The position numbers were made by a program, and so were the translations under genes. A DNA stretch of 64,000 nucleotides, from assembly GCF_019090165.1 (NCBI RefSeq), contig NZ_JAHRIB010000203.1:33762-97761 (forward strand). The letters are read 5' to 3'. The stretch is from Streptomyces sp. BV286. GTDB lineage: Bacteria > Actinomycetota > Actinomycetes > Streptomycetales > Streptomycetaceae. Below the pieces are notes generated by a model, which was not told the origin of the DNA, made no database searches, and was given only the letters and a program-made list of their open reading frames with translations. Shown here piece by piece: positions 1 to 8,726 of the stretch. Each line of letters begins with the position of its first letter. Positions within the stretch are counted from its first letter, which is position 1.

Positions 1-812
1 GCGCCGGGGGCCACGATGTCGTCGTCCACCCATCCGCGGTAGGTGTCGTAGACCTTCTTCGCGGTGTCGGAGGCGAGCTCGGCCGCTGTTCCGTCCTTGT
101 TCAGCACCTCGTCGCCGGCGGCCCAGATGGAGGGCCACCAGGTGAAGACGCCGCAGCCGCCGCAGTTGCCGCCGAAGAAGGTGCCGTTGACGCCCTTGCC
201 GAGCGCGTCCACGGCCCGTGCCTGCCGGTCCCATTCACCCAGGCTGGTGGGCGGCTTCTCCGGGTCGAGTTCCGCCTGCCGGTAGAGGTCCTTGTTGTAG
301 AAGAGGACCGACAGGTCGAGGGTGTGCGGCACGACGTACTTCTTGTCCTCGTACGTGCCCGCCTTGATGTGCGACTGGGCGAGGCTCTTGGCGAAGGGCA
401 GGGCGTCGATGCGTTCGGTGAGGTCGGCGAACAGTCCGCTGGAGGTGTAGTTGGGGACGAACACCACGTCGGAGGCGAACAGGTCGGGCAGGTCCTTCGC
501 TCCCGCGGCCGCTCCGACCTTGGCCTGGTAGTCGTCCGTGGGGACGACGGTCAGCTCGATCCTGTTCTTGTGGCTCGCGTTGTACGCCTCGACCAGTGCC
601 TCGCTCTGCGGCCGGGTCGCCGCGCGCGTCCACATCGTCAGCGTGGCGCCGTCGTCGGTGCCCTTGGCGTCCGCCGCCGTCCCTCCCCCGCCGCCGTCGG
701 GTCCGTCGTCCCCGGAGCCGCATGCCGTGACCAGGCTCGCGGCGGCCAGCAGCGCGATGGCACCGGTGACGAGGCGGTGTGTACGTCCACGTGGTCCGGC
801 CGTGCTCCCCAT
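1..812 (-). CDS. ABC transporter sugar-binding lipoprotein (3' end outside window)
   Basis: Extracellular solute-binding protein of the family 1 (carbohydrate) type, which delivers a sugar or oligosaccharide to an ABC permease. The reading frame from the ATG at 812 runs off the left edge, so about 270 N-terminal residues are seen and the C-terminus is missing. Residues 1-31 are a lipoprotein signal: Arg-rich start, hydrophobic core, then a lipobox ending LVTAC, followed by a Gly/Asp-rich linker. A typical binding-protein core follows (LTMWTRAA near residue 57; later VLFYNKDLYRQAELDPEKPP). It is divergent from the LacI gene at 1181. A good promoter lies at 1004-1032 with an operator-like core downstream of its -10, so repression by that LacI protein is likely. 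Permease genes would be expected left of the window. The substrate is inferred only from the neighbouring hydrolases. Confidence 0.9.
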   Translation of the reverse strand, partial: MGSTAGPRGRTHRLVTGAIALLAAASLVTACGSGDDGPDGGGGGTAADAKGTDDGATLTMWTRAATRPQSEALVEAYNASHKNRIELTVVPTDDYQAKVGAAAGAKDLPDLFASDVVFVPNYTSSGLFADLTERIDALPFAKSLAQSHIKAGTYEDKKYVVPHTLDLSVLFYNKDLYRQAELDPEKPPTSLGEWDRQARAVDALGKGVNGTFFGGNCGGCGVFTWWPSIWAAGDEVLNKDGTAAELASDTAKKVYDTYRGWVDDDIVAPG

Positions 813-985
813 GGTCGATCCCCCTTGTGCGGCGGCGGGCGTGGGCCGGCCGGCGGGACGATGGATGTGGTGGCACTGAACTCTGCGGTGGAGTCCGACA
901 GCGGACGAGCACGTCGGACGTCGGCGTCGGAACGCGTCGGACGAGCACCTCGAACGCCGGCGTCGGACTTCCACGACGGAAAGAG

Positions 986-1003
986 AACGAAAAGGCTTTC
1001 TGC
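986..1003 (-). promoter_or_regulatory. Putative LacI operator 1
   Basis: The minus strand reads GCAGAAAGCCTTTTCGTT immediately downstream of the -10 hexamer at 1004-1009. The core GAAAGCCTTTT closely matches GAAAACCTTTT at 2281-2291, which sits in the same place relative to the other promoter of this locus. A position over the transcription start is typical of LacI-family repression. Confidence 0.5.
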
Positions 1004-1032
1004 AAGTTAGGACCCGGCTCACCGCCCGTCAA
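1004..1032 (-). promoter_or_regulatory. Predicted housekeeping promoter of the sugar-binding protein gene
   Basis: Reading the minus strand, TTGACG (1027-1032) is followed by exactly 17 bp and then TAACTT (1004-1009). This fits a streptomycete HrdB-type promoter. Transcription would run toward the lipoprotein gene at 812, leaving a leader of roughly 185 nt. The spacing and both hexamers are seen directly; function is inferred. Confidence 0.6.
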
Positions 1033-1042
1033 TCCCCTTGCC

Positions 1043-1058
1043 AGGAAAGGCTTTACGC
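1043..1058. promoter_or_regulatory. Putative LacI operator 2 (weaker)
   Basis: The sequence AGGAAAGGCTTTACGC contains AAAGGCTTT. On the minus strand this is TAAAGCCTTTCC, close to the cores at 986-1003 and 2280-2299. It lies 11 bp beyond the -35 of the divergent promoter and about 125 bp before the LacI start, so it could serve autoregulation or looping with operator 1. Similarity is weaker than between the other two sites. Confidence 0.35.
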
Positions 1059-1180
1059 GACTTGCCGAAACCCGTGGAAGCGTCATGTCCGCACCTCGGC
1101 CGAAACTTCTCGCGTACCGTTTCCGGCGTGACGTGCCACCCTCGACGGCCTCGGCACGCGACGCGAGACAGGAGAACCCC

Positions 1181-2209
1181 ATGGCACAGGCCATCGACCC
1201 CTCCCGTTCGGGGCCCGCCACGCTCAGCGACGTCGCCCGGCTGGCGGGCGTGTCCCTCGCCACCGCGTCGAAGGCCCTCAACGGCCGCAGCCAGGTGCGT
1301 GCCGAGACACGGCAGCGGGTGATCGAGGCGGCCGAGCGACTGTCGTTCCGGCCCAACCAGCTGGCCCGTGGCCTGCTCGCCGGGCGCACGGGCACCGTCG
1401 GTCTGCTCACCAGCGACCTGGAGGGCCGGTTCGGCATCCCGATCCTCATGGGTGCCGAGGACGCGTTCGGGGCGGGTGAGGTCGCGGTGTTCCTCTGCGA
1501 CGCCCGCGGGGACGCGATCCGTGAGCAGCACCATGTCCGCGCCCTGCTCGGCCGCCGGGTCGACGGCCTCATCGTGGTGGGCAGCCGGACCGACCCACGT
1601 CCGTCCCTGGGCCGCGAACTGCCCGTCCCCGTCGTCTACGCGTACGCGCCGTCGGAGGATCCGGCGGATCTGTCCATCGTCCCCGACAGCGTGGGCGCCG
1701 GCCGGATCGCAGTCGGTCACCTGCTCGCCTGCGGCCGTACGCGCATCGCGCACATCACCGGGGACCCCGGGTATCTCGCGGCGCAGGAACGGGCCGAGGG
1801 TGCCCGGGCCGCCCTCACCGACGCCGGGCTCGGCCTGGTCGGCGAACCGCGGTTCGGGGTGTGGTCGGAGGGCTGGGGGCGGGCGGCCACCGCGATGCTG
1901 CTCGACCAGCACCCGGACGTGGACGCCGTCCTGTGCGGCAGCGACCAGATCGCCCGCGGCGTCATGGACGTACTGCGTGAGCGCGGCCACCGGGTGCCGG
2001 AGGACGTGGCGGTGATGGGCTTCGACAACTGGCAGGTGCTGACCTCCGCCTCCCGCCCGCCGCTGACCAGCGTCGACATGAACCTCGAACAGGTGGGGCG
2101 GGCGGCCGCGCACGCCCTGTTCAGCGCGATCGCCGGGGCGCGGCGGTCGGGCGTGGAGACCCTGCCCTGCCGAGTGGTGATCAGGGGGTCCACCGCGGCT
2201 CTGTCCTGA
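1181..2209 (+). CDS. LacI-family transcriptional regulator
   Basis: DNA-binding sugar-responsive regulator of 342 residues, a normal length for the family. The N-terminal LacI helix-turn-helix is clear at about residues 14-60 (TLSDVARLAGVSLATASKAL, then the hinge-proximal RPNQLARGL). A periplasmic-binding-protein-like effector domain follows, with the characteristic VMGFDNW and PPLTSVDMN segments near the end. The ATG at 1181 is preceded by AGGAGAA with good spacing; an in-frame ATG further upstream has no such site. It lies between the divergent binding-protein gene and the two secreted hydrolases at 2628 and 5911. Three similar operator-like cores flank it, so it is the likely regulator of all three genes. 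The effector is unknown. Confidence 0.93.
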   Translation: MAQAIDPSRSGPATLSDVARLAGVSLATASKALNGRSQVRAETRQRVIEAAERLSFRPNQLARGLLAGRTGTVGLLTSDLEGRFGIPILMGAEDAFGAGEVAVFLCDARGDAIREQHHVRALLGRRVDGLIVVGSRTDPRPSLGRELPVPVVYAYAPSEDPADLSIVPDSVGAGRIAVGHLLACGRTRIAHITGDPGYLAAQERAEGARAALTDAGLGLVGEPRFGVWSEGWGRAATAMLLDQHPDVDAVLCGSDQIARGVMDVLRERGHRVPEDVAVMGFDNWQVLTSASRPPLTSVDMNLEQVGRAAAHALFSAIAGARRSGVETLPCRVVIRGSTAALS

Positions 2210-2250
2210 GGGCCGAGGGGGCGGGCCGTGCCGGGCCGCGCGCCTCCCTC

Positions 2251-2279
2251 TTGACACTTCCGGAGCACAGACCTACGTT
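2251..2279 (+). promoter_or_regulatory. Predicted promoter of the secreted glycosidase operon
   Basis: TTGACA (2251-2256), 17 bp, TACGTT (2274-2279): a near-ideal HrdB-type promoter. It points toward the glycosidase at 2628 and implies a leader of about 340 nt. Confidence 0.65.
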
Positions 2280-2299
2280 GCGAAAACCTTTTAGGTCGC
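2280..2299 (+). promoter_or_regulatory. Putative LacI operator 3
   Basis: GCGAAAACCTTTTAGGTCGC starts one base after the -10 and covers the expected transcription start. Its GAAAACCTTTT core matches operator 1 in sequence and in placement, which supports control of both transcription units by the same repressor. Confidence 0.5.
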
Positions 2300-2484
2300 T
2301 TTCAGCGCCTCTCCGGCACGCGGGGTCTCCCTCCCCGGCAGGTCCCGTTCTCGCTCTCCAGCGCTTCCCGTGCACGTCCGCACAGCTGCATGTCATGAGC
2401 ACAACACACTCGACGGCAGTCGACGAGCCGTCTCCCGGCACGTCCGGGCGACGGCGTGTGCCGTCAACCGGACAGGGAGCTCCG

Positions 2485-2631
2485 ATGAGAAGACGACGGC
2501 CGGCGTCCCCGGAAAGGGACGCCCTGCACGCCCCGCACCACTTCATGTCATCCGGGGCCGGCGGGACCGGACCCGAAACCACCTGCGCCCGCGGCCGGTT
2601 GGACGCCCGCCGCCGAAGGGCACTGTCGTGA
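2485..2631 (+). CDS. Possible short leader ORF before the glycosidase gene
   Basis: A 48-codon Arg-rich reading frame starts at ATG 2485 behind AGGGAG with 5-nt spacing. It ends in a TGA that overlaps the GTG start of the glycosidase (GTGA, 2628-2631). The overlap would allow translational coupling. The peptide has no recognisable domain and no membrane segment. In DNA this GC-rich, open frames are common by chance, so it may be just part of the long leader. The rest of the 2300-2627 leader shows nothing else I can support. Confidence 0.25.
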   Translation: MRRRRPASPERDALHAPHHFMSSGAGGTGPETTCARGRLDARRRRALS

Positions 2632-5600
2632 AGCGCCTTCTCGTCGCACTGGTGCTCATCATCTGTTCCGTCGTCACCGCGGCTCCGGCCCATGCCGCGC
2701 AGACCATCGGCTTCCCCACCTTCAGCGGGCCCGCGATCCCGGCACCGCCCGTCGCCCACACGACGGGCGACATGATGCGGAGCATCTACGACGCGGAGAG
2801 CTCGGGGACCGACTTCTGGATGGACCGTCTGCTGGCCCGCACCGGCAACGACCCGGCCGGGCCCTGGCTGATGACCCGCGGCCGCGCGCTCTTCATGAAG
2901 ACCCACGACCCCGCGGTGCTCGGCTTCGGTGGCCACGCCGCCTACTGGGAGAGCGTCAACGACAACAACGCCTACAGCGTGGCGCTCTCCCCCGGCACCT
3001 TCACCGAGCAGGTCTCCCAGCGCCGGCAGACGCCCAGCCACTGGAAGAGCGTGCACACCAGCGGCTCGGTCACCGTCGACCAGACCAAGTTCATCACCGA
3101 CAACAACGTCGCCGTCACCAACCTGTCGATCAGGAACACCGGCAGCGGCTCCACCACACTGCAACTGCGGGCCACCTCCCCGCACGCCACCTCCGGCAGC
3201 GGCAGCGAACTGACCGGGCAGGTCAACGCGTACAACAACCTCACCACCCTGCGCCCGCGGCTCACCGGCGACGGTTTCGCCGTCTCCGGCGGCGGGCTGA
3301 ACCGGTCCGTGACGATCGCGGCCGGAGCCACGGTCACGGCCAAGGTGGTGATGGGCTTCGTCACCGACGAGATCCCCGAGTCCCTGACGGAGTACAACGC
3401 CTACGCGGGCTACTCCAACAGCACCGCGTTCGCCACCCACGTCAGGGCCTACAACCTGTGGTGGGCGCAGAACGTGCCCTACATCGACGTCCCCGAAGGC
3501 GCGATCAAGAAGAACATCTACTACCGCTGGTGGCTGATGCGCTTCAACAGCCTCGACGCCGACATCCCCGGGCAGACCTTCCAGTTCCCCACCTCGACCG
3601 AGGGCGTGCTCGGCTACAACAACGCGATCGCGCTCACCCAGCCCATGCACATCGACGATCTCAAATACCTGCGCAACCCTGCCTACGCGTACGGGGACTG
3701 GCTCAGCGTGGGCCAGACCTCCAAGGGCGCCCGCTTCCTCGACAACCCGGGAGATCCGGAGAACTGGTCCAACAGCTACACCCAGTACATCGCCGAAGCG
3801 GCCTGGAAGAGCTACCAGATCCACGGCGGCCAACCAGGCATCGCCGCCAACCTGGCCCGCTACGCCGAGGGTGACGTCAAGGGACAGCTCGCCCACTACG
3901 ACCACGACAACAACAAGCTCATCGAGTACGACTGGGGCGCCCTGACCGGCAACGACGCCGACGCGGTGTCCTTCCACTGGAAGCCCGGGAACATGGACCG
4001 CGCCGAGTCCGCCTACCAGTACAGCGGCGCCCTCGCCGCCGCCCAGGCCTACGAGGCGATCGGCAACACGGCCAAGGCCACCGAGATGCGCACCCTCGCG
4101 ACGCAGATCAAGGACGCCATCGTCAACGTGCTCTGGAACCCGAACAGGCAGCTGTTCGAGCACCGGCTCAAGTCGACCAACGAGTGGGTGCCCTGGAAGG
4201 AGATCAACAACTACTACCCGTTCTCGGTCGGAGCCGTCCCCAACACGGCGACGTACCGGCAGGCCCTGCGGCTGTACGACGACCCGGCCCAGTATCCGGT
4301 CTTCCCCTTCTACACGGCCAACCAGGTCGACAAGAAGGCCGCGGCCGACGCCGGGAACCCCGGCTCCAACAACTTCTCCACCATCAACTCCACCGTGCAG
4401 TTCCGCCTCTACTCGTCGGTGCTGCGCAACTACCCCAACTCCGCGATGAGCGCGACCGACTACAAGAAGCTCCTCTACTGGAACACCTGGGCACAGTACG
4501 TCGGCGGCAACACCCAGTGGCCGGACGCCAACGAGTTCTGGGCCGACTGGAACGGCACCGGGATCGACTACCGCTCCTGGATCCACCACAACATCCTCGG
4601 CAGCAGCAACTGGACCGTGATCGAGGACGTCGCGGGGCTGCGCCCACGCAACGACGCGAAGGTCGAGCTCTCCCCGATCAACATCGGCTGGAGCCACTTC
4701 ACCGTCAACAACCTCCGCTACCGTGGCGCCGACCTGTCCATCGTCTGGGACGACCCGGCCGACGGCGTGGTCCGCTATCCAGGCGTCCCGGAGGGCTACT
4801 CGATCTACGTCAACGGCAACCGGGCCGCGACGGTCAGCTCCCTGGTGCCCTTCACCTGGGACCCTGCCACCGGCGACGTCACCACCAGCGGCACGGTCAC
4901 CCACCACACGTCCGTCGCCGGGCTGAAGGCCCCGAACCAGGTCGTGCAGAACAGCCCCCGGATGGTCGACATGCTCGCCAAGGCCGGCGTCGACCTGACC
5001 GCGGACCTCACCAACCTCGCCTCCGGGGCGACCGTGTCCGCCTCCCACACCGGGTCCGGCAGCAGCACCTCCGGGGCGGTCGACGGCTTTCCCACCAACG
5101 AGCCGTTCTGGGGCGCCGGCGGCTCCGCCAACAGCCAGGACTGGTACGAGCTGAACCTCGGCAGCGCCCGCACGCTCGACGAGGTGCGCCTGTACTTCAA
5201 GGACAGCCGCCCGGCCAGTACCACCTACCGGGCGCCGTCCGCGTACACCGTCCAGTACCACAACGGCAGTTCGTGGGTGAACGCGCCGAGTCAGACCAAG
5301 AGCCCGGCCGCGCCACGCGCCAACTACAACCTGGTGCGGTTCCCGGCGGTCAGCGCCCAGCGCATACGCATCCTGGCGACCAACGCCTCAGGCGCCAGGA
5401 CGGGGCTCACCGAGGTCAAGGTGTACAACCGGGGCGGCGTCCAGCCGCCGGCCAACCAGGCGACGTCCGCGACGGCGTCCGCGTCGTACACCTCCTCCTG
5501 GGAGAGCGTCGCCGCGGTCAACGACGGGATCGATCCGCCGTCGTCCAACGACGCGGTGAACCCGCGCTGGGGAACCTGGCCGGAGACGGGCCAGCAGTGG

Positions 5601-5897
5601 GCCGAGCTGACCTGGCCGTCCGCGAAGACCCTCGACAGGGCCGAGGTGTACTTCTTCGACGACGACCAGGGCATCGACATGCCCGCCTCGTGGAAGCTGC
5701 AGTACTGGAACGGCAGCGCCTACGTCGACGTGCCGGGCACCGGCGGCTATCCACTGGCCAAGAACCAGTACAACACCGTCACCTTCACCCCCACGAACAC
5801 GACCCGACTACGGGTGCTGCTCACCGGCAACGGCAGCAGCTCCGTCGGGCTCCTCGAAGCCAAGGTGTACGGCCCCCCGGCAACCTCCAAGCGATGA
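2628..5897 (+). CDS. Secreted alpha/alpha-barrel glycoside hydrolase with two C-terminal discoidin domains
   Basis: Predicted exported glycosidase of 1089 residues. Residues 1-26 form a signal peptide (KRLLVALVLIICSVV, cleavage after AHA). An N-terminal beta-sandwich-like part precedes an (alpha/alpha)6 catalytic region from about residue 290 (KKNIYYRWWLMRFNSLD, later GNMDRAESAYQYSGALA). This resembles the mannosylglycerate-hydrolase-like/GH63/GH142 group; I cannot fix the CAZy family. Two F5/8-type C (carbohydrate-binding) domains follow at about 792-930 and 942-1085, each ending in a VKVYN- or AKVYG-type strand. The GTG start is chosen because it directly begins the signal peptide and has AAGGG 8 nt upstream. 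GH43 follows 13 nt downstream, so the two are co-transcribed. An arabinose-containing plant glycan is a reasonable guess for the substrate. Confidence 0.85.
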   Translation: MKRLLVALVLIICSVVTAAPAHAAQTIGFPTFSGPAIPAPPVAHTTGDMMRSIYDAESSGTDFWMDRLLARTGNDPAGPWLMTRGRALFMKTHDPAVLGFGGHAAYWESVNDNNAYSVALSPGTFTEQVSQRRQTPSHWKSVHTSGSVTVDQTKFITDNNVAVTNLSIRNTGSGSTTLQLRATSPHATSGSGSELTGQVNAYNNLTTLRPRLTGDGFAVSGGGLNRSVTIAAGATVTAKVVMGFVTDEIPESLTEYNAYAGYSNSTAFATHVRAYNLWWAQNVPYIDVPEGAIKKNIYYRWWLMRFNSLDADIPGQTFQFPTSTEGVLGYNNAIALTQPMHIDDLKYLRNPAYAYGDWLSVGQTSKGARFLDNPGDPENWSNSYTQYIAEAAWKSYQIHGGQPGIAANLARYAEGDVKGQLAHYDHDNNKLIEYDWGALTGNDADAVSFHWKPGNMDRAESAYQYSGALAAAQAYEAIGNTAKATEMRTLATQIKDAIVNVLWNPNRQLFEHRLKSTNEWVPWKEINNYYPFSVGAVPNTATYRQALRLYDDPAQYPVFPFYTANQVDKKAAADAGNPGSNNFSTINSTVQFRLYSSVLRNYPNSAMSATDYKKLLYWNTWAQYVGGNTQWPDANEFWADWNGTGIDYRSWIHHNILGSSNWTVIEDVAGLRPRNDAKVELSPINIGWSHFTVNNLRYRGADLSIVWDDPADGVVRYPGVPEGYSIYVNGNRAATVSSLVPFTWDPATGDVTTSGTVTHHTSVAGLKAPNQVVQNSPRMVDMLAKAGVDLTADLTNLASGATVSASHTGSGSSTSGAVDGFPTNEPFWGAGGSANSQDWYELNLGSARTLDEVRLYFKDSRPASTTYRAPSAYTVQYHNGSSWVNAPSQTKSPAAPRANYNLVRFPAVSAQRIRILATNASGARTGLTEVKVYNRGGVQPPANQATSATASASYTSSWESVAAVNDGIDPPSSNDAVNPRWGTWPETGQQWAELTWPSAKTLDRAEVYFFDDDQGIDMPASWKLQYWNGSAYVDVPGTGGYPLAKNQYNTVTFTPTNTTRLRVLLTGNGSSSVGLLEAKVYGPPATSKR

Positions 5898-5910
5898 AGG
5901 GTGTGCCCCA

Positions 5911-7407
5911 GTGACCCGTTCCAGATGCCTGTCCGTGCTCACCGCCGTGCTCGCCGTTGTGGTCGCCCTCCTCGTGGCACCCCCGCCCGCGGCCGCCGCC
6001 GTCGCCTTCACCTCGACGGGGGTGAACCAGAACGGCGGCAACTGCCTTGAGCTTCCCGGGGGTTCGACGACCAACGGAACACAGCTGCGTGCCGCCGCCT
6101 GCGGTGCCGGTGCGAACCAGGACCTCGGCTTCACCCCGGTCGCGGGGACGAGCGACACCTACACGATCACCACGCGGTCGGGTCAGTGCGTCGACGTGTC
6201 CGGCGCGTCCACGGCGGACAACGCCACGATCATCCAGTGGCCCTGCCACAACGGGACGAACCAGCGGTGGCGGCTCGCACCGGTGTCCGTGACCGGAACG
6301 GACAAGACCTTCAACCTGGTGTCGGCCGGCTCCGGCAAGTGCGTGACGCCCAGCGGCGGTTCGTCGGCCTCCAACACCGGCCTGGTGCAACTGCCGTGTG
6401 CCACCGCGAACGGGAGGGTGTGGCGGCTGCCGGGCTTCACCGGCGGCGGCACGAGCCCGGGGACGTTCACCAACCCGCTCGCCCAGCGCGGCCCCGACCC
6501 CTGGCTCACCTACCACGACGGGAACTACTACCTCGCCACCACGACCTGGAACTCGACGGTCACCATGCGCAAGGCCGACACCCTGGCAGGTCTGAAGACG
6601 GCCACGGAGCAGGTGATCTTCAACCTCTCCCGGCCCAACGGCGCCGGCACGATGTGGGCCCCGGAGTTCCACCTGCTCGACGGCCCCAACGGGAAGCGGT
6701 GGTACTTCTACTACACGGCCGGGCGGGAGCCGTACGACCTGGGCACCCAGCGGATCCACGTGCTGGAGAGCGCCGGCCTGGACCCGATGGGGCCCTACAG
6801 CTTCAAGGCCGACCTGCTCGATCCGGCCCAGGACAACACCTGGGAGCTGGACCCGGGCATCCTCCAGCTCGACGGCAAGCTCTATCTGCTCGGCACCTTC
6901 TACAACGGTTCGCAGCCCATGTTCATCAGGCCGCTGTCGAACCCGTGGACCGCGAGCGGTACCCGCCGGGTGCTGTCCACCCCGACCCACGGCTGGGAGA
7001 CGGTGGGCGGCGCGGTCAACGAGGGCGCCGAGGTCCTCCAGCGGGGCGGGAAGACCTTCATCGTCTACTCCGCCAGCCACTGCTCGACGCCCGACTACAA
7101 GCTGGGGATGCTCACGTACAACGGGGGTGACCCGCTCAGCTCCTCGTCCTGGGTCAAGTCGCCGAACCCGGTCTTCCAGCGGTCCAACGCGGCCGGTGTG
7201 TACGGGCCGGGCCACAACGGCTTCTTCAAGTCGCCCGACGGGACCGAGGACTGGATGGTCTACCACGCCAACAGCTCGGCCTCCGGCGGTTGCGACATGA
7301 ACCGGAGCACCAGGGCGCAGAAGTTCACCTGGAACGCCGACGGCACGCCGGACTTCGGCACGCCGGTGGGTCTCGGCGTCAGCCTGACGGCACCGTCGGG
7401 CGAGTAA
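5911..7407 (+). CDS. Secreted ricin-domain GH43 glycosidase (arabinanase/arabinofuranosidase type)
   Basis: Exported 498-residue enzyme of the five-bladed beta-propeller GH43 family. It has a signal peptide (about 1-30, ending PPPAAAA) and a ricin-type beta-trefoil carbohydrate-binding module at about 32-170 with repeated Q-W motifs (IIQWPCHNGTNQRW). The GH43 domain spans about 185-490. The catalytic triad is readable: base Asp196 in GPDPW, pKa modulator Asp314 in ELDPG, and acid Glu371 in NEGAEVLQ. The GTG start has AAGGG upstream. Members of this family usually release arabinose or xylose residues; exact specificity cannot be read here. Its 3' end overlaps the convergent phosphatase gene by 29 bp. 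Confidence 0.9.
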   Translation: MTRSRCLSVLTAVLAVVVALLVAPPPAAAAVAFTSTGVNQNGGNCLELPGGSTTNGTQLRAAACGAGANQDLGFTPVAGTSDTYTITTRSGQCVDVSGASTADNATIIQWPCHNGTNQRWRLAPVSVTGTDKTFNLVSAGSGKCVTPSGGSSASNTGLVQLPCATANGRVWRLPGFTGGGTSPGTFTNPLAQRGPDPWLTYHDGNYYLATTTWNSTVTMRKADTLAGLKTATEQVIFNLSRPNGAGTMWAPEFHLLDGPNGKRWYFYYTAGREPYDLGTQRIHVLESAGLDPMGPYSFKADLLDPAQDNTWELDPGILQLDGKLYLLGTFYNGSQPMFIRPLSNPWTASGTRRVLSTPTHGWETVGGAVNEGAEVLQRGGKTFIVYSASHCSTPDYKLGMLTYNGGDPLSSSSWVKSPNPVFQRSNAAGVYGPGHNGFFKSPDGTEDWMVYHANSSASGGCDMNRSTRAQKFTWNADGTPDFGTPVGLGVSLTAPSGE

Positions 7408-8617
7408 CCGCCTCTGCGGGAACCGCCGCTGCGGGAACCGTCGGTTCGGGAACCATCGCTTCCCGGGCCGACGGTTTGCGGATCAGGAGCAGCGCGGCGT
7501 CGTCGTGGAGCCGGCCGCCCACGTGCGCCAGCAGTTCGCCGTGGATGGCGCCGAGGGTGCGCGAGGGCTCGTCGGACACGTGGCGGGCCAGGCCTTCCAC
7601 GAGGGGGTAGAACGCGCGGCTCCGGTCGCGGGCCTCGGTCACCCCGTCGGTGTAGAGCAGCAGTTGGTCGCCGTCGGCGAAGGGCAGGACCTGCAGGTCC
7701 GGGGTGTGGCCCGTGAGGGCGCGCAGCCCGAGGGGCGGGGCCGGGTGTGTCGGCTCCGCCGCGACGACGTTCCCGGCCGCGTCCACCAGCAGCGGGGGCG
7801 CGTGTCCGCAGTTGACGATTTCCAGGTGTCCCGCGTCGGTGTGCCCGGCCCGCGGGTAGCCGGCGACGACGGCGGTGACGAAGTCGTCGTGGCCGAGATT
7901 GCGCGCGAGGCTGCGCTCGATGCGCTCGACGACGGCGAGGAGGTCGGGCTCGTCGTAGGCGGCCTCGCGGAAGACGCCGAGCACCAGCGCGGCGGTCCCC
8001 ACGGCCGGCAGCCCCTTTCCGCGCACGTCGCCGACGATCAGGCGGACCCCGTACGGCGTGGGTATCAGCGCGTAGAGGTCCCCGCCGATACGGGCCTCGG
8101 CCGCGGCGGCGCTGTAGCGGACGGCCACCTGGAACGGGCCGACCGTGGCGGGCACGGGTTTGAGCAGGGCGTGCTGGGCGGTCTCCGCGACGGAGCGGAC
8201 GGCCGCGAGCACCCGTTCCCGGCGTCCGCGCAGCGCGCTGGCCAGGCCGCCGGCCAGGGTGACGGCGGCCAGGGCGCACAGCACGGCCGCCAGTTCCCGG
8301 CCCGGGACGCCGTCGCGGATGCCGAGCGTGGCGCCGAGCGCCGCGGCGAGGAGACCCACGCACAGGACGCCGCGCGGTCCGTTGGTGGTCGCGGCCAGGG
8401 CCGGTCCGGCGGCGAGGAGGGGCAGCCAGATCATGCCCGCTCCGCCGAGGAGGTCGGTGAGCGCGACGACGGAGACGATCAGCACGGGCAGGACGGGCGT
8501 CCCGGCGGCCAGCCGGACGGCGGCGCGCCTGCGGGCCGGGCTTCCGGGGCAGGTCACGCGGTGCCGGAACAGCCGGGCCTGCCGGTGGTCGCCCCCGTGG
8601 TGTCGCGCCTGGCTCAT
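7379..8617 (-). CDS. Membrane-anchored PP2C/SpoIIE-type protein phosphatase
   Basis: Serine/threonine phosphatase of 412 residues. The N-terminal third holds several hydrophobic segments (VLPVLIVSVVALTDLL, IWLPLLAAGPALAA, VLCVGLLAAALGATLG), so the protein is anchored in the membrane with a cytoplasmic catalytic domain. That PPM domain has the SpoIIE signatures IGGDLY, VGDVRGKGLPA, LLLYTDGVTEAR and HDDAALLLI, with the metal-binding aspartates present. Such proteins commonly dephosphorylate anti-anti-sigma factors; no partner gene is adjacent here. The ATG at 8617 follows GAGGAC. The last 29 bp lie inside the GH43 gene on the opposite strand. An Ala/Pro/Thr-rich tail of about 30 residues is of unknown role. 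Confidence 0.88.
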   Translation of the reverse strand: MSQARHHGGDHRQARLFRHRVTCPGSPARRRAAVRLAAGTPVLPVLIVSVVALTDLLGGAGMIWLPLLAAGPALAATTNGPRGVLCVGLLAAALGATLGIRDGVPGRELAAVLCALAAVTLAGGLASALRGRRERVLAAVRSVAETAQHALLKPVPATVGPFQVAVRYSAAAAEARIGGDLYALIPTPYGVRLIVGDVRGKGLPAVGTAALVLGVFREAAYDEPDLLAVVERIERSLARNLGHDDFVTAVVAGYPRAGHTDAGHLEIVNCGHAPPLLVDAAGNVVAAEPTHPAPPLGLRALTGHTPDLQVLPFADGDQLLLYTDGVTEARDRSRAFYPLVEGLARHVSDEPSRTLGAIHGELLAHVGGRLHDDAALLLIRKPSAREAMVPEPTVPAAAVPAEAVTRPTVPSG

Positions 8618-8726
8618 GCGGCAGCAGTCCTCGTCTGTGGATGGGCGCACCTACGGGACGTACTCCCGAAATGCCTGTTTCATCCAGGAAACGGTGTCGG
8701 CCGGGGCTGCCACAAGGCGGCGGATT

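Noticed and set aside
2181..5261. 1026-codon minus-strand frame opposite the discoidin glycosidase
   Set aside because: Composition is a mirror of a well-supported plus-strand gene with signal peptide and domains.
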